From Paralichthys olivaceus (lineage: Eukaryota; Chordata; Actinopteri; Pleuronectiformes; Paralichthyidae), in assembly GCF_024713975.1 (NCBI RefSeq), contig NC_091105.1, forward strand, positions 17,244,439 to 17,308,438: a DNA stretch of 64,000 nucleotides, in the 5' to 3' direction. The notes beneath the pieces are model-generated. The model had not been told where the DNA came from and did no database searches. It worked only from the letters and a program-made list of their open reading frames with translations. Shown piece by piece: positions 11,964-28,575 of this stretch. Position numbers and translations under genes: made by a program. Numbering within the stretch: position 1 is the first letter of the stretch; every line of letters starts with the position of its first letter.

Positions 11964-14409
11964 TCAGTCGGTCTGTGCTTTAGAGTTGAGAAGTTCAATC
12001 AGCTGCTCTGCCTGCAAAACATCAACAAATAGGGCAGAACAGAAATTATACTAACTTAATCTAAGTCCAAAAACCCCTCCACATTATTATGCACTCGTCT
12101 TGTGCAGACTAAAATTACTCTTCAAAATAAGAGACAGAAATGTGCAGGCACAGTAAAGACTGGCTGGTGATTAATCAGATGAGAAAAATATAAGATCACA
12201 GATCTTTTAAAACATGGTGCCTGCAAGCGATTGACACTTAATTAGAAGATAACAACACATTATTGGTGCCTCAGTTTTCAGATGCTTTCATGTCAGCCTG
12301 ATGGGGTAAAAACATTGATTGGGAAGCAAATTGTTTATATAGCCCCGTACAAATGCAAAAAATAGGGCTTACCGTGATAAACCAATAGGAATTGAGCCTA
12401 TAGAATATGCGGGACATGAAGCCCATTTGGCTGGCAGGTGCCAGGACATGAAGGTGTAAATGTGCAACAGAACAGAATGGGGGCCAATGGAAACCGAACC
12501 TGCAGACACAGGAGAGGGCGTTACTGTTGACAACGATGTTTATTGAGTTGAAGTAGCTCAGCTGTTACAACAACAAAGCAACAGGGATGTTACCAAAGCT
12601 AGGTAATCAGTCAGAAACAATCACACAGCATTTTCCAAGATTATTATCACAGTTCCCATTAGATTAAGCACTATTGCTCACTTGGTAAATACAGTTCAAA
12701 GGTGAAAATAAGTCAAAGTACATACTGTAATGATGAGTACTGATAATTATAACCTTTATCTTTGCCTGACTATCAGTGCCAATCACTATTTGTAAACAGA
12801 GAAACTTAAGTAACGCTGTACCTGTTGATTTGATCAAGATACAAAAGCTCCACCACTGAAAATGTTTGGGGATGTTCCTTTTGTAGTCGACTGGAGCATG
12901 AGCCACAGACTGAAGGTGTGAAAAGATACAAACAACGAAATGTAGCCTACCTGACATCACTGAGGTCGGTAATATTGTTTTTCTGTAAGATCTCCTTCCC
13001 TTTCTCAACCATCTGCTTCACTGGGTGGAACAACCAAAACAAAACACTTTTTAAACTACTTTCCATTAAAATCTGGACCTTTTTATAACAAACACTGCTG
13101 CCATCCATTCCATTTTATTCAGTTGTTGAATAAAAGATAGTGACAACTATAGCTTGTTCATAGCATATATAGCATTGCTTGTAACACAAGGTACAAGCAA
13201 TGCATAACCAGTGAAATATTGTTAAGTTGACATGAATTGAAAACAGAGACATGCAGTAATCAACAACCTTTTCAAAGTGCAAATATTTCCACAGGCATGT
13301 TGTTCAAACCTTACCCAAAGGCACATGTTCTTTGCTGAGTGATTTACAGTTCCCTACGTGTCTGTTTGGGACGACCAGGTAGTGGTGAGGAGCTGCAGGT
13401 TTGATGTCTCTGAAACAGGAAATCTCTTCATCCTGTGGCAGAGATAAATGAATAAACAACAAGTCAGCAAGTACAAGTTTATTATTGTGCTTCAAGACTG
13501 GAAGGGTTCAAGTGCACAGGCTGGTGTGTTTACTTCATGCTAACTATGTGTTTGCACTGCGGTGGTCCGTCGTTTGAGAATGCCCACAATATTTATGCAT
13601 GTCTATTTTTGGTCTTACGATAGAGGTCATTGGAGCAGAACAAAGCCAGATGACAAACAACATTTTGATTTCAACACTAGACTTAGTATAATGAAATTGT
13701 GTTTTTTATGAAAATGAAATTGTTTTTACTTTTTCATTATGGCACACATAACTTTCTCATATATATATATATATTTTATTTTTTTAAATCCTTGAGAGTT
13801 GACAGATATTTCACCTCACTCTTGTTCATGGTGACCCATCAGTAAATCTGGGCTACAATAAAACTAGCTTGTTAGCTACAGAGGCTATTTCAGCTTGACC
13901 GATTAAAATGTGTTTATTTTGCTAACTCTGGCTCATTAATGGCATTGTATCTGTTGATTAATGAGCCCTGTCGCTGCAAAATAAATGAACTAATAAAACA
14001 CAATGGACGTATGTATAGGATATATGATGGCTGGGTGTGGTTCAATCAGCAAAACAAATCGATCAACCAGAAAATCTGCAACCATGTCACTCAATAAAAA
14101 ACCTAACAGTTACATTACTTCATAACTAACCTACAGGGACATGAAAACATGAGCTACATCTTCACAAAGCCAGGATTTGTTCTCAGACACTTGTAAACAC
14201 AGAAAAATAACCAGGCTAGCTAGCTAGATAAAAGCTTCTCCGTTATTTTCAATGATTCAAAATGTTCTCACACAGAGGAGAAGCTCCGTGCCCATTTCAT
14301 TGTGTACAATCTTGCAGAAAATACATTTCTTGTCATATCCTTCAGCTGGTTCGCTGCTGGTTTTAGAAATTTCACCCTGAGCAGGTTGAGTCACGTCAAC
14401 TTCCGCCAT
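11964..14409 (-). CDS. hint3: HINT3, histidine triad nucleotide-binding protein 3
   Basis: A HIT-family hydrolase that removes AMP from phosphoramidates and acyl-adenylates. Coding exons in minus-strand order: 14272-14409, 13315-13432, 12951-13020, 12373-12499, 11964-12011, giving 166 residues with a TGA stop. The first exon encodes [20 protein letters not shown] followed by the zinc-site type CIFCKI. Exon 2 carries [20 protein letters not shown]. Exon 4 carries the histidine triad HLHLHVLAP and NSYWFIT. Exon 5 ends the protein with the [15 protein letters not shown] tail. All junctions are AG/GT and the phases are consistent. Size is close to the human protein (182 residues). It lies between the convergent ABRA-like gene and the NCOA7 gene, the latter on the same strand, as expected from the human order NCOA7-HINT3-TRMT11. 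Confidence 0.95.
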
Positions 14410-16785
14410 GTTGAACTGTTAGAGGTGAGACCAGCTCAGTCGATCCCAGAGATCATCGAGCTCCCCAGGGGAAGCGAAAAGATTGTCGATGTAAAAGATC
14501 GTGCAGACAAAGAAGCCCACCACAAGAGAGCAATGTGCTCCATCATAGTATACATCATATTATATTCAATTCATAATAGATGACTGAGCTATTCAATCAC
14601 GTCAATACAAATTTAAATCCTTGTGTCATGTTTCCATTTCTAGCAGCAAGGTATGTCTCTGTCCAGTGTTGATGACTATAGGGATGTGTGACACGGAAAA
14701 AGAGATATATAGATAAATATCAATAGACATCTATAATAAATGACAAGTATAAATAAATATGTGCAGAAATATATAATCAAACACGTAAAGAAACCAAAAT
14801 AAATACACTTTGATGATCTGGCTATGATGCTCTATCTGTATTTCTACATATATTCATCACTTAATTGATATGTACTGTATCTACATGTATTTATTTATAC
14901 ATGTGACATGTTTCTTGTCATTCATATAGATAGGGCTAATATTTTACCCATTTAAATAATATCTCACATGACACTTATCGCAACTCAAACACATACAGAA
15001 TAATATCAAAAAGGAAACCTGTGATGTAGATCTATACTCCTGTCACATATAAATTTCCTCTTGAAGTCTACATGCACATGGCACTCTGCAGCTATAAGAA
15101 AATAATAAAAAATACAAACAAACATTCTATCAGATTTGGTGTCAGTATATAAAGAAAAAACACACATATACACACACACACACATACACACACAATTGTT
15201 GTCGTGAGGTTCCGGGGTCAGAGATATTTGCATGTGCACGGAGGGGTCATTACATTTGCCAAAAGGTTTCATTTATTTTGATTTAGTTTGTCTCAATATC
15301 TTTCTTCCACTTTTCCAAGGCTGAACTGCAAGTTACCATCATGTGTCTTTGCATGACCTGTTGTTTCACTGCAAATTCTGATGATTGGATATTTTCTTTT
15401 CCAGATACCTGAAGTTCCTAAATGTACAGCCAACTATTGTCTGGGAATCTTTATGCCTTATCACAGTTAATCTGTGATAAGGCTGCTCAGTTGATCCAAA
15501 TTACTGGGTGATTTTTGGTAGTTCTATTTATCCTTATATTTGTTTGTAATGTTTGTTCTGTCTGTACTTATTTTAGTCATGTTGTAGCACAAGTTTAGTC
15601 GAACCAACTTATTTACTATTTTTGTATTTGGCTCCTGTAGAGATAACTTTCTTGATAAGTAGAGAAATGCAATGTTGTATCAAGGGTTTATTCATAGTAA
15701 AATAAAGTCAATGTCACCAGGAAAGATAAAGTTTTAATGGGGATTCACAAAAATAAAAAAGACACACATTGGCAGTGCCAGCACTGCTTCAGAGATTCAG
15801 ATTTTCACACAAAGACATCTCCATAATCAGTCGCACTGGAACATCGTGGCTTTGCTTTAAAATTACTTAAAAATACATTTAAATATATAGATAAGTAAAA
15901 AGATGTGAAATATTTTAAAGGTTTCCTATAAAACATGATCCATCTATATGCAAATAGCCAGGCAGGTGTCACACTTCCAAAAAACAGAAGTAACAGTTGA
16001 CAGTTAACGGTTCCTACACAAACACACACACATAGATAATAATACATTATTCATAGTGCAACTCTTTCCATTTATTTTCAAACCTGAGAGGTTAGGAATT
16101 CAAATGCTGGTGTAGTAGAACATGCATCGATGTCATGTTGGGAATAGCTCAAACATACAATGACCCCAGATAATGTACTGTGGGTCCTATCATGTTACAG
16201 TGTTTATACCATAAATCAAATATGTGCCTTTTTTAGCTTAAAGGTTTATAAGGCTGCTCATGTTTTAAAATGAAACAAAATAAAACATATTCACATGTGC
16301 ACACATGGCAACACATACTGTAGACATGCTGTTTTAAATTTCAGGTGTTATTTTTAGATGGAAAATGTAAATTAATACATATTCCTAAATCCCTGAATGT
16401 GCTTACAGTGGGTACGAACTTTTTATAGTAATACTTGGAAGTTTGTGTCATAATACCCTCCATAACAGAAGGAGTGCATGCAGGGCTTAAAGCTTTAGAT
16501 GCCAGTTAATACTGGGCTCCGCACAGGGCTAGTATTGAGCAGCAGGACACAGAATAACAGGATTTCATCTAGATACCTCTATTTGACAGGCACATATGAA
16601 ACCAGTGCAAAAAGAAGGTCCAGCCCAAGAACCACTAGAACAGGCCTCATACAAACTGTGTGAGGACTAATCTCAGCCAGGTACACACATGATACAGTGG
16701 CGACTGTTCCATCAGGTTTAGTACAGTAGTTGCTAACCCACTTGTACTCCTCGAAGTCTTGAGGTTCTGTAACTGATGTTGTCGC
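14410..16785. other. HINT3 upstream region and NCOA7 3' untranslated/intergenic region
   Basis: No coding exon was recognised. The right half (to 16785) lies directly after the NCOA7 stop codon and probably contains its long 3' UTR. TTTATT motifs on the plus strand (near 15686 and 16070) could be its polyA signals. CA-rich short repeats occur at about 15164-15194. No promoter motif for HINT3 could be fixed. Confidence 0.4.
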
Positions 16786-19883
<3,098 letters not shown>

Positions 19884-19891
19884 CGCCTGCA

Positions 19892-19898
19892 TTATATA
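19892..19898 (-). promoter_or_regulatory. Candidate TATA box of the longer NCOA7 isoform
   Basis: TATATAA on the minus strand within GGTATATAATGCAGG. It lies only 9 bp before the ATG at 19883, so a start site 25-30 bp downstream would exclude that ATG. Translation would then begin at the in-frame ATG 19787, which has the strong context GCCATGG. No splice acceptor is evident upstream, supporting a first exon. Confidence 0.4.
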
Positions 19899-22082
19899 CC
19901 AAGGGATCAATCGCTGAGATAAGCCCCTTTTGACCATAAACCCTCCCTTTCTCCCCTTGCAGATCTGCAGGGCCTGCAGGTTTTCTCTCAAGGATTTCAC
20001 AATGATGCCTGTAGGACAAACCTGGTGACACATTAACTTGACCTGCTCTAGGTCCCTGTCCTTAGCTTTGGCTGCATTTCAGACAGTCTCTGTGTCAAGT
20101 TTGTGGCTCAGTGATTTAAAGAAGTGACTTGATAAAATGATAGAGGCCTATGTAGCCTGGCTTGTCCTCTCTCTCCCAAAATATGAAGCTCCTCATATAA
20201 ATATGATTACGTATGACATTACTGAAATTACTAAAGGAGTATTTTAGACTTAGTTACTCTTACAGTTTAAGATACTTAGATATTTTTATGGCCGGTTACC
20301 CCTACAAACTATGTCCCATGAAACAAGCAACAGAGTGAATTAACAAATCCTCAGGCACTTATAACTGGCTGCACCAGGGACATATAAGGAAATCTCAATG
20401 ACATGAAACACTGACTGCCAGTAAAGAACTGGGTTAGTGGCGAGATTACTTATTTAGTTCTGCTATTGCTGCAGGTTTAGTACTTTATTGACCTGTACAT
20501 AATGGCATTACTTTAAAGTGGCAGTTGAGTGGGTGAGTGACAGTTGAGTTCAGAGAGGTTGGGTGTGGGAAGACATTGTTATTTTGGCAGCATCTGTACA
20601 ATTTGTCCTGTTTGTAACAACTTTCTAGATACTTGTTCCACCACTGCATCACATACGCATTTCTCTCGGAAATTCTATCTCTTTTCGTTTTTTCTTTGTC
20701 TCTCTCGGTTTACTTCTCTTGGTTTCGCCTTCTCTGTTTTCCTTTGAATAAAGAAAAAGGAGAAGTTAATGTCAATGTTTTCTTCTTTCTTTTTTGTAGC
20801 AGCCCAAAATAGAAGTTTATCAGGGGGGAATGAGAAGCCACCAAATGAATAGTTGCTGCCTGTTGTAAGAGGTTTAACTGTCATGTGGCAGCATAGCTTT
20901 GTGTGATATCTACTGTCCGTTAGGGTGTGTTTTTATAAAATATACATGTTGCTTTTGATGCTTTTTTCTTTCTGATTGTAGGTTTGAAAACACTCTGAGA
21001 CATAGACACTTATCTCCCGGCATTTATCATTTGAGACCTTTATCTTAACAGTCTCCTGTCTTTCAGGATTGGTCTCAGGCTTAAGCCTTGATATCAAGAT
21101 TGAATCAAAGCAGCCACCCTTGATTAGAGTGTTGACCATTTAATCAATGTTCAATATCATTCAGACTTGATCAATTTCCAGTGTAGGCTATTATCTCTTG
21201 ACACTGATGCTCAAATAGAATTACAGTTGTTTGTTGGTACTGTTTGTGGTCTCTGGGAGTACATGGGTAAACAGAAATGAAAATGTCTCAATAGATCATT
21301 TGAATGTGCTCCTGTAGAGGGAGTAATTCTATTTGTGAGAGCTGCATAAAGCTTATGTATCCAAATATCTTAACTTTTTATGACCACATCTTTCTTCAGT
21401 CCTGCATCTACTTCAGTAGCTTATAATTTAAGAACGTACAACAACAACAACTGAGTTTTTCAGGACTGTGTTTCAGTTAAATTACAAAATGGCTGCTTAT
21501 GATAATGGTCCCAGTGCTCAGGTTTGTTCATGTTAAGATATCAGGTCAGGAGATTACAGACTGGACACTGCGGGGTCAACAATCAGCTATGTGATGCTGT
21601 TACACAAGAGAAATAGAAAGAGATCAATTGGAGACTGTTCGGTCTGACACACAGACAAGGTCGATATGTAAACTCACAGATATACAGATACACACACTCA
21701 CAAACATATTTAGCTGTACTATATACATGCAAGTTCGCAAAACTTTCAGAAGTCCCATACTTACACCTGATGCGTGCATCATGTTAGACACAGGCAGAAA
21801 AGTCACAGATTTATTTAAATGATGTGACTCATTATTTTGCAGAGGAAAAAACCTTAAAGTTACTGGTGAGTTCCTCTGGACTGCTGCTGTGAGATTAAGG
21901 GGAAGGGAGGATATCTGCATATACATTTGCATTTGTTGCTGTGTGGTTTAAATCCTCTTTAAAAAATGTATTATCGTGGAATTACAAGGGAAAGAAATAT
22001 TGGACAATTCATGAAGAAATGATCAGAGATAATGCAAAACATTAAATATACAGTTTGTTTTTAATAAGCTGCTCTTAGAAAA

Positions 22083-22405
22083 TCTATCCATCTATTTTCT
22101 GTACCGCTCATCCTTTTGAGGGCGGCAGAGAAAGCTGGAGCCCATCCAAGCTGACACTGGGCGACAGGCAGGGGTACAGTCTGGACAGGTCACCAGCCAA
22201 TCACCAGGCCAACACACAGAGACAAACAACAATTCACACCTATGGTCTATTCAAAATAACCCCGATCTGCAAGTCTGGAGGAAGCCAGAGTAGCCACAGA
22301 AAACCTGTGCAGACATGGGGAGAACATGCAAAGCTACACAACCAACTGGGATTCAAACCAGAAACCTTAATGCCATGAGGCTACAGTTCCACCACACCAC
22401 TGTTT
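22083..22405 (+). repeat. Teleost interspersed repeat, copy 2
   Basis: The fullest copy in the window: CTGTACCGCTCATCC, GGAGCCCATCCAAGCTGACA, GGGGTACAGTCTGGACAGG, CACACAGAGACAAACAAC, GGGGAGAACATGCAAAG and GGGATTCAAACC in order. It is in the same orientation as the copy at 10074. Confidence 0.75.
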
Positions 22406-25371
22406 CCATACAATCCTTTTAAATGTATTTGAGAAACTGAGAAACTATATTTGACTATCACCCACAAGCTTTTATATGACCAAATTTAGAGTTCTCTTTT
22501 TAAGGCAGAATAATAAATAATTAAGGAAATAATAAATATGGCAAATTCCTTCCACCGTAACTTTCAGGAAAAACTAAATTAATGAATAAACTTCAGTTTG
22601 ATAAGACCGCCGGTTAGTGTTTGGGCAATTTTCCGAGGGAGTGTATGTTTCTAAGACACGCGCTGTGTATACAGTATATTCACTTTCTTGTAAGCATAGC
22701 TGAGGGCCAAGCACTCAAACACACACACACGCACGCACATGCACACAAATGACGATATCAAATTTATTGGCAGTAAGTTGCGGCATTACTTGCTGCAGCC
22801 CTATTATTTCTTCACCTCTCCTCCAATTCCTGTAAATCCTCTGAGACATGGGAAAAACCTCCATGAGCCAGCAGGCGTAGCTCTCTGGGTTTTGTGCGCA
22901 CGCACAGATTTTGGCATCATCTGCTGGCTGACGTACTGTGGTGGTGTAGGTCTTATTGCCGGAAAGTGTTTTGGTCTTCTCTGAAAGCCAGTGCTGTCAG
23001 TGTGTGTGCGTGTGCCTGTACAACACTCAGAGAGTGTGGAGGCTCTTCAGTCGGCTAAGGATGACCAGTCAATATAAGATAAATACAAAAACTGATTGTT
23101 TCAGGAAGGTATTCTTTTCCACAACCATTTTTTTTACCACATAAAATCATCTCTATGATGTTCTGAAAAACTGTGAGAAGTATTCAAAGCATAATGACTC
23201 AGATTTTTGGACACTAAAGACTATAATATAACTGGCAATTAGTAACTGTAGAAAACAGGATAATGGGTAAATTTTGAAGCCCAAAAGTTAGCAATCACAT
23301 TATGTTTTATCATATTTATGTTTCTTTATTAATGTAGAAAACTGGATCAGTTTGTGGAACTTAGTAAACCACCCAGAAATTAACAAACACTCAATTTAAA
23401 CAGAGACTAATTTATCTCAGTTATTTATTGTATTTGTCTTGTTGACTACATACTTTACAGATTACAAACTTCTTTCTCTTTCTTTATTTCTGAGATATAC
23501 AACAACCTTTGTGGTTTGGTTGGGAACTTCTAAGAGATGGAAAAAGGAGAGCTAATTGTTCCTGTGGGTGGTTTATGCTTTTCTCTGTCTGACTGTTACC
23601 TTGACAGAGCAGGACAAACACAAACATCTGTGTTTACATAGATATTTTGATATTATCTCAGTAAAGAATAGTCACAATAAGACACTGCCGAGTAAACATC
23701 ATATTCTGATTACCTTAACCTGACTAAGGTGACACTCAGAATAAGCAGTTCCCACCTTTGTCGCATTATGTAAACATAATCTCATTACAATGTGCTTTTG
23801 GAGTTGGAACAGTTACCAAATGCTCAACGACGGTTGAGGTTTTAAAACTGGATAACATTGGACGTAATAAAGTAGTGAACATAATGACGTAAATAGTTTT
23901 ACCATCCATCCATTTTGGGGCCGGGTCATGGTGGCAACGGGTCAAACAAAGAATAGTTAAGCCTTAGTAACATTTAATTATATAGGTATTCATAAATAGC
24001 GATCTTTATCCATTTGTGTGTCTCTGGAGTGAATATGAAGCAGAAATTAAGCAGTGCAGGGGTCATTTAAAGTAGCATGACCACGAGTTCAACCCTGCGA
24101 GGACATTGATTTTCAGCCAAAGGTCATAATTGCTAAAACCCACGATTTGTATACAAATGTGTAAACACAGGATGTGTATGGTGTGTGTCTGTGTGTGTGT
24201 AGGTGTGGGCCACCAGGTCTTTCCAGCTCAGGTTCCTGTTTATGAGTGAAAGCTTATGCGCTAGATCTTCTCATCTGGTTGTGTATGGGTGCACATGCAT
24301 TCAAGTCAACAGCACACGTGTTTAAATGATAATGAAACACAAGTGAACATTTTTCAATCAATTCAGAGACACAGTTCACACAGAGGTAACAGGTTATCAG
24401 CTGGGGTGTTCGCTGCATCATGTTTACATGTGAATGTACATGTTATACAAAACGGCCATCTTACCTAATGATGATTCAGATGGATTAACCAAAACAAAGC
24501 TATCAGTTTGAATCAGTTCATTCCCTTAATATATTTTTCACTGTGATAATACATTGTGCTTAAAGAGAGAAAAAACAATGCTTTGTACAGATTTTTGTTG
24601 ACCTTGATTTCAAACTCATCATTCTACATGAAGCTGAAGTTGTAGAATTTAAGGTGTAAAAAACAATTTCACCTCCATATCTGTCCAGCAAATTGATGTA
24701 AACAGGACAGTTTCAAACTCAGTGATTGAAAACCACATGCAGACGTAAAGCTGCCAGAAAAGCTAGCAAGAGCATGCTACACTTTAAAAACGAAACTCTG
24801 GCTATGGGCTGTGGGCTGTGGCTCAGCGATATGTGTCTGTCTGCTGAAAACTCCGGTCATGTACAGTGAGAACACGGGCAGATGAGTGACAGACTGGTGC
24901 GTCAGCAGAAAACAAAGCACAATGACAAATGCGGACCAAATGAAATAATCGGTTTATTGCAGTCCTGTGAGGGCCACAGACTCCAGCTTCTTTTCCTGTT
25001 TTATTTCTGATAATGATATTAATTGCTATCGGGACGTGAAGAGGATTTCACCAAATAAGATCAAAAGTGTTTCAGAATCAAATAACCAAAGCTACCTTTA
25101 ACTCGAGACAACTACATACAACTCTGATCTGTTTGGTTCGTGAAATGTCAATATAAGGGCTGTTAAATGTTTTCATTATTCTGTCACCTCCTTTAGTTCC
25201 GTGCTTTCCTTTCTTTTCTCCATTAGGTTTTGTATAATCGTAGAATTCTTAGCAAATAGAAGGTCATTGAGAAGCATTAGTGAACAAAAGCATGTCAGTG
25301 CAGTTAAGCATTTGTTCTTTTTTTGCTTGCATGCTGAGAAGCTGGTTTGGACTGGCTACAGCACTGATTAC

Positions 25372-25375
<4 letters not shown>

Positions 25376-25433
<58 letters not shown>
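25376..25433. repeat. (TG)n microsatellite
   Basis: Nearly 30 uninterrupted TG units, the longest dinucleotide run in the window. It ends at a telomere-like patch that begins about 60 bp further on. Confidence 0.97.
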
Positions 25434-25434
<1 letters not shown>

Positions 25435-25491
25435 CCGGTCCTCACTTTCTGACCCACTGTCAATGGGCAGTTGGTTTTAGATTTGATTTTT

Positions 25492-25566
25492 GGGTAAGGG
25501 TTAGAATTAGGTTGAGGTTAGGTTTGGGTTAGGGTTAAGCATCTAATTGTGAAGGTTAGGGTAAAG
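25492..25566 (+). repeat. Degenerate TTAGGG-like patch
   Basis: Several GGTTAGGGT-type units (GTAAGGGTTAG, GGTTAGGTTTGGGTTAGGGTT, GGTTAGGGTAAAGGG) lie close together next to the TG run. The units are irregular, so this is a short interstitial telomere-like tract or a simple-repeat derivative and not a telomere. Confidence 0.6.
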
Positions 25567-26234
25567 GGTCAACAAATGCATTATGCTGATTGTACTCACT
25601 AAGATTAAAAAAAAGTGTGTGTATGTGTGTGTGAGAGAGAGACCAATATTCTTTCTCTATACATATCTCCATTCTCTCCCCTTCTATCTCACCCAGTTAT
25701 ACACCACCTAGGACAAACTGCTGACTGAGCCTTCTGTTCCCAGAGGCATTTAGCTTTAAAAAGCATTTAGTGGAGCGCTGATGCAACATGTGTAGCAGCA
25801 GGTAGTAAAGCACAGATTTAGTCCTGATGACAGTGTAATAGCTCTCAGACTGCTGTGTCAGTGAAGGGTTAATCAGTGATGTTTCAGTAGAAGTAAGGTT
25901 TCCTTTGACCCACATACATTTTAGGGCAGAGAAGTCAAGAAAAACCACAAGTGAGGTTTTTCTGACATTTCCAAGAAGAAACTATAACAGGATTTCCCTG
26001 TAACTATGCAGCCTTGCGTCTCAGGTAATTTGTGGATACAAGATCAGACTAGGGTTTAACCAAGGAAATGCATCATTTACTACACTAACAAACTGTTTCT
26101 GATGTAAAATGATAAAGATGATAATCCAAGGGATAAATTCCACTGTGGGATTTAAGTGAAATGTATCATGATCTGAATAGGTTATATAGAAAAAAGAATG
26201 TGACCTACCGTTGATATAATTTAATTATTTCCAC

Positions 26235-26330
26235 TTAGGAGGTTGTGTTTTCACCCCTGTCTGTTTGTTTGCTCGTTGGTTTGTATGTTTCTTTGTCTGT
26301 AAAATTACACAAAAAGCACAGGAAGGATTA
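26235..26330 (-). repeat. Fragment of the repeat seen at 8226-8876, opposite orientation
   Basis: CTTAGGAGGTTGTGTTTTCA followed by CTGTCTGTTTGTTTGC and TTTGTATGTTTCTTTG. This is the reverse complement of the pattern at 8850-8876 together with the ACAAACAAACGGACA region. Confidence 0.4.
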
Positions 26331-28496
26331 GTGAAACTCGGAGGAAGGATGTGGTATAGGTCAGGAAAGAACTCACTACATTTGTTTGCTCACATTATAG
26401 ATCAATGACAAATTGCAGGATCTTTGCAGACTTTCTTATTTTTCTAAAAGTCTTCAGAGAACCTTGTCGCTCTCTTGGAGCTTTTGCAGCAAGACCAATG
26501 GAAACTTCTCTCACTGAATGCTGTTCGCATTGGTATCATAGTCTTAGTCAGTATGCTCTACTTTTGCAATCATGTCAGATTAACTGATTCTGGTGGCCTG
26601 CCAAAACCAACCTGACTCCCAGCAAATTGATCAGTAGTCACCTCTGCACTTTAGACCAGACAGAGCAATAGCCAATGCCAGCATAATGCTCCGTGTCCAT
26701 TTTTGCTAAAGCAGTGAAGTATTTGATGGAGTCAACTGCCATAAAATGTGATGTTTTTTTAAATAAAAAATTGCTTAAATTCACATTGTTATGGGAAAAT
26801 CTTAAACTGTTTCACACAAGGCAACAAAGCAATTATTTTGGTCACTTAACATAGGAGATAGAAAAATTCATGAATTTATGAACATGAATTTCTATCTGAA
26901 CCTCTGAGTGTCGTCTGGTTGAAGCCTCGATGACAAATCATCCATTTATGTGTTTCTCTCACCCTGGAAATGTGATTGTCTTACCTGCGATGATATCTAT
27001 CTGGTACATCCTTTTTACTTAGACGTTAATCTCGTTAAACCTTTCATATTTCGCAGTATGGTCAGGGTCAATACACTACATAACACTTTTTATTATATAA
27101 CCATGTATAACCATTAAAAATGTAATGGACTAATTTTTGATACTGTCTGCTGCCATCCTGTCTGCAACTTGATGTGGAAATGAGGACTTACTGATTGCAT
27201 GGTTTTTCTACATAAATGGCTTCCTTGCTGCAGAGGTTTCCTCCATGTTGTCTTCCTGCTCTGACACATCCTCCCCCAAATCTCTATCTGCTTTCTCATC
27301 TCAGAAGATCAGATTAAGGGCCTCTTACACAGTCACTGAAATGGCAGCTCACTTACTTTATAATCTTATGACCTCCCAACCCCTCTTTTGATCTGAATAA
27401 GTTCAATATATTGATTCTAATTTGTATATTTTGAGATTATTTTGTTGCATTGCTTGTGCAGGTGCAGATCTTGTGGCCTCCTCTGACTTCTGTATGACCT
27501 CTGTTCTTTATGTGCACCATATATGATCACTCCTATGCTGTTTTACTCTTTTACTGGGCAAATGTGGTGGGAACACAAACAGGTCTCGTGACAATTTTTC
27601 TTGTGTCAAGGTCCACCTAGAACTCTGTCACCACTGTACCATAAAATACATATATATAGATCCATAAAAATACACATAGACATGGCACGTACAGTTTCAC
27701 AATTTTAAGATTCCCTAAAACCACAATTTTCCTTGATTTGACACTGGTGGATCTTAAATCCATTTCAATAGATATGGGTCAAATATTGAACAGCCCTTAA
27801 TGAACAAACATTTGTAGTACCTGTAGGTAAGTATAACATTTTAAAATATCTTCATAATTGTGTATTTTGGGTCACTTTATGAAAGTAATCAAATTTCAGG
27901 CAATAACAATGAATTTAAGATATTTTTACTACTGTCAAATGTCCAAATGGGTCAAATTTGACACAAACAGTAAGTACATGTTAAAATGGCAGACCCACTG
28001 CTGTTTCCAGTCTGCAGCAGAATGAAATAAAAAAGTTGTATTCTCTGTTTATTTATAAAAACTAAGATTTACACATAATGACCTTTTGTATGTTGTGTAG
28101 ATTGTAGTTATGGCTGAACTACTGAGGTTTCAGTAGAACATACAGCTCCTCAGTGACTTCAGAAGACATGATGAACCATTGGCTATACCGTCTGATGACC
28201 AATGACCCAATTCAAAGATTTTTTTCAATTAACAGGCAGACCAATGCATTTTGGTTAATGTGTTCTGCCTCTTTTGCTCTCCAAACAGATTGTTTACCCT
28301 GCAGGCAACCAAAGGCTGCTCAAATGTAATTGCTCAAACTAGAAACGGAAACCAGACAGCTTCTGGCCTCAGAATCTTGTCCCTTGCCACCAGAGTCTGC
28401 ATATTCCCAGAAGAAACTGCTTATAGAGATCACACACACACACAGATTTCGGCATTGGCACTTGACCTTGACTTTGCTCAGGTCACACTAGTCAGT

Positions 28497-28575
28497 GAGA
28501 AAGAGAGAGAGCGAGAGAGAGAGAGAGAGAGAGAGAAACAGAGATGGAGACAGAGACGGAGAGACAGAGATGGAG
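28497..28575. repeat. (GA)n purine-rich simple repeat
   Basis: A run of AGAGAG units from about 28500 to 28535 is followed by imperfect GAGACAGAGA and GGAGATGGAGA units. Confidence 0.9.

Noticed and set aside
25201-25480. Cys/Val-rich frames across the TG run
   Set aside because: They are translations of the (TG)n microsatellite.
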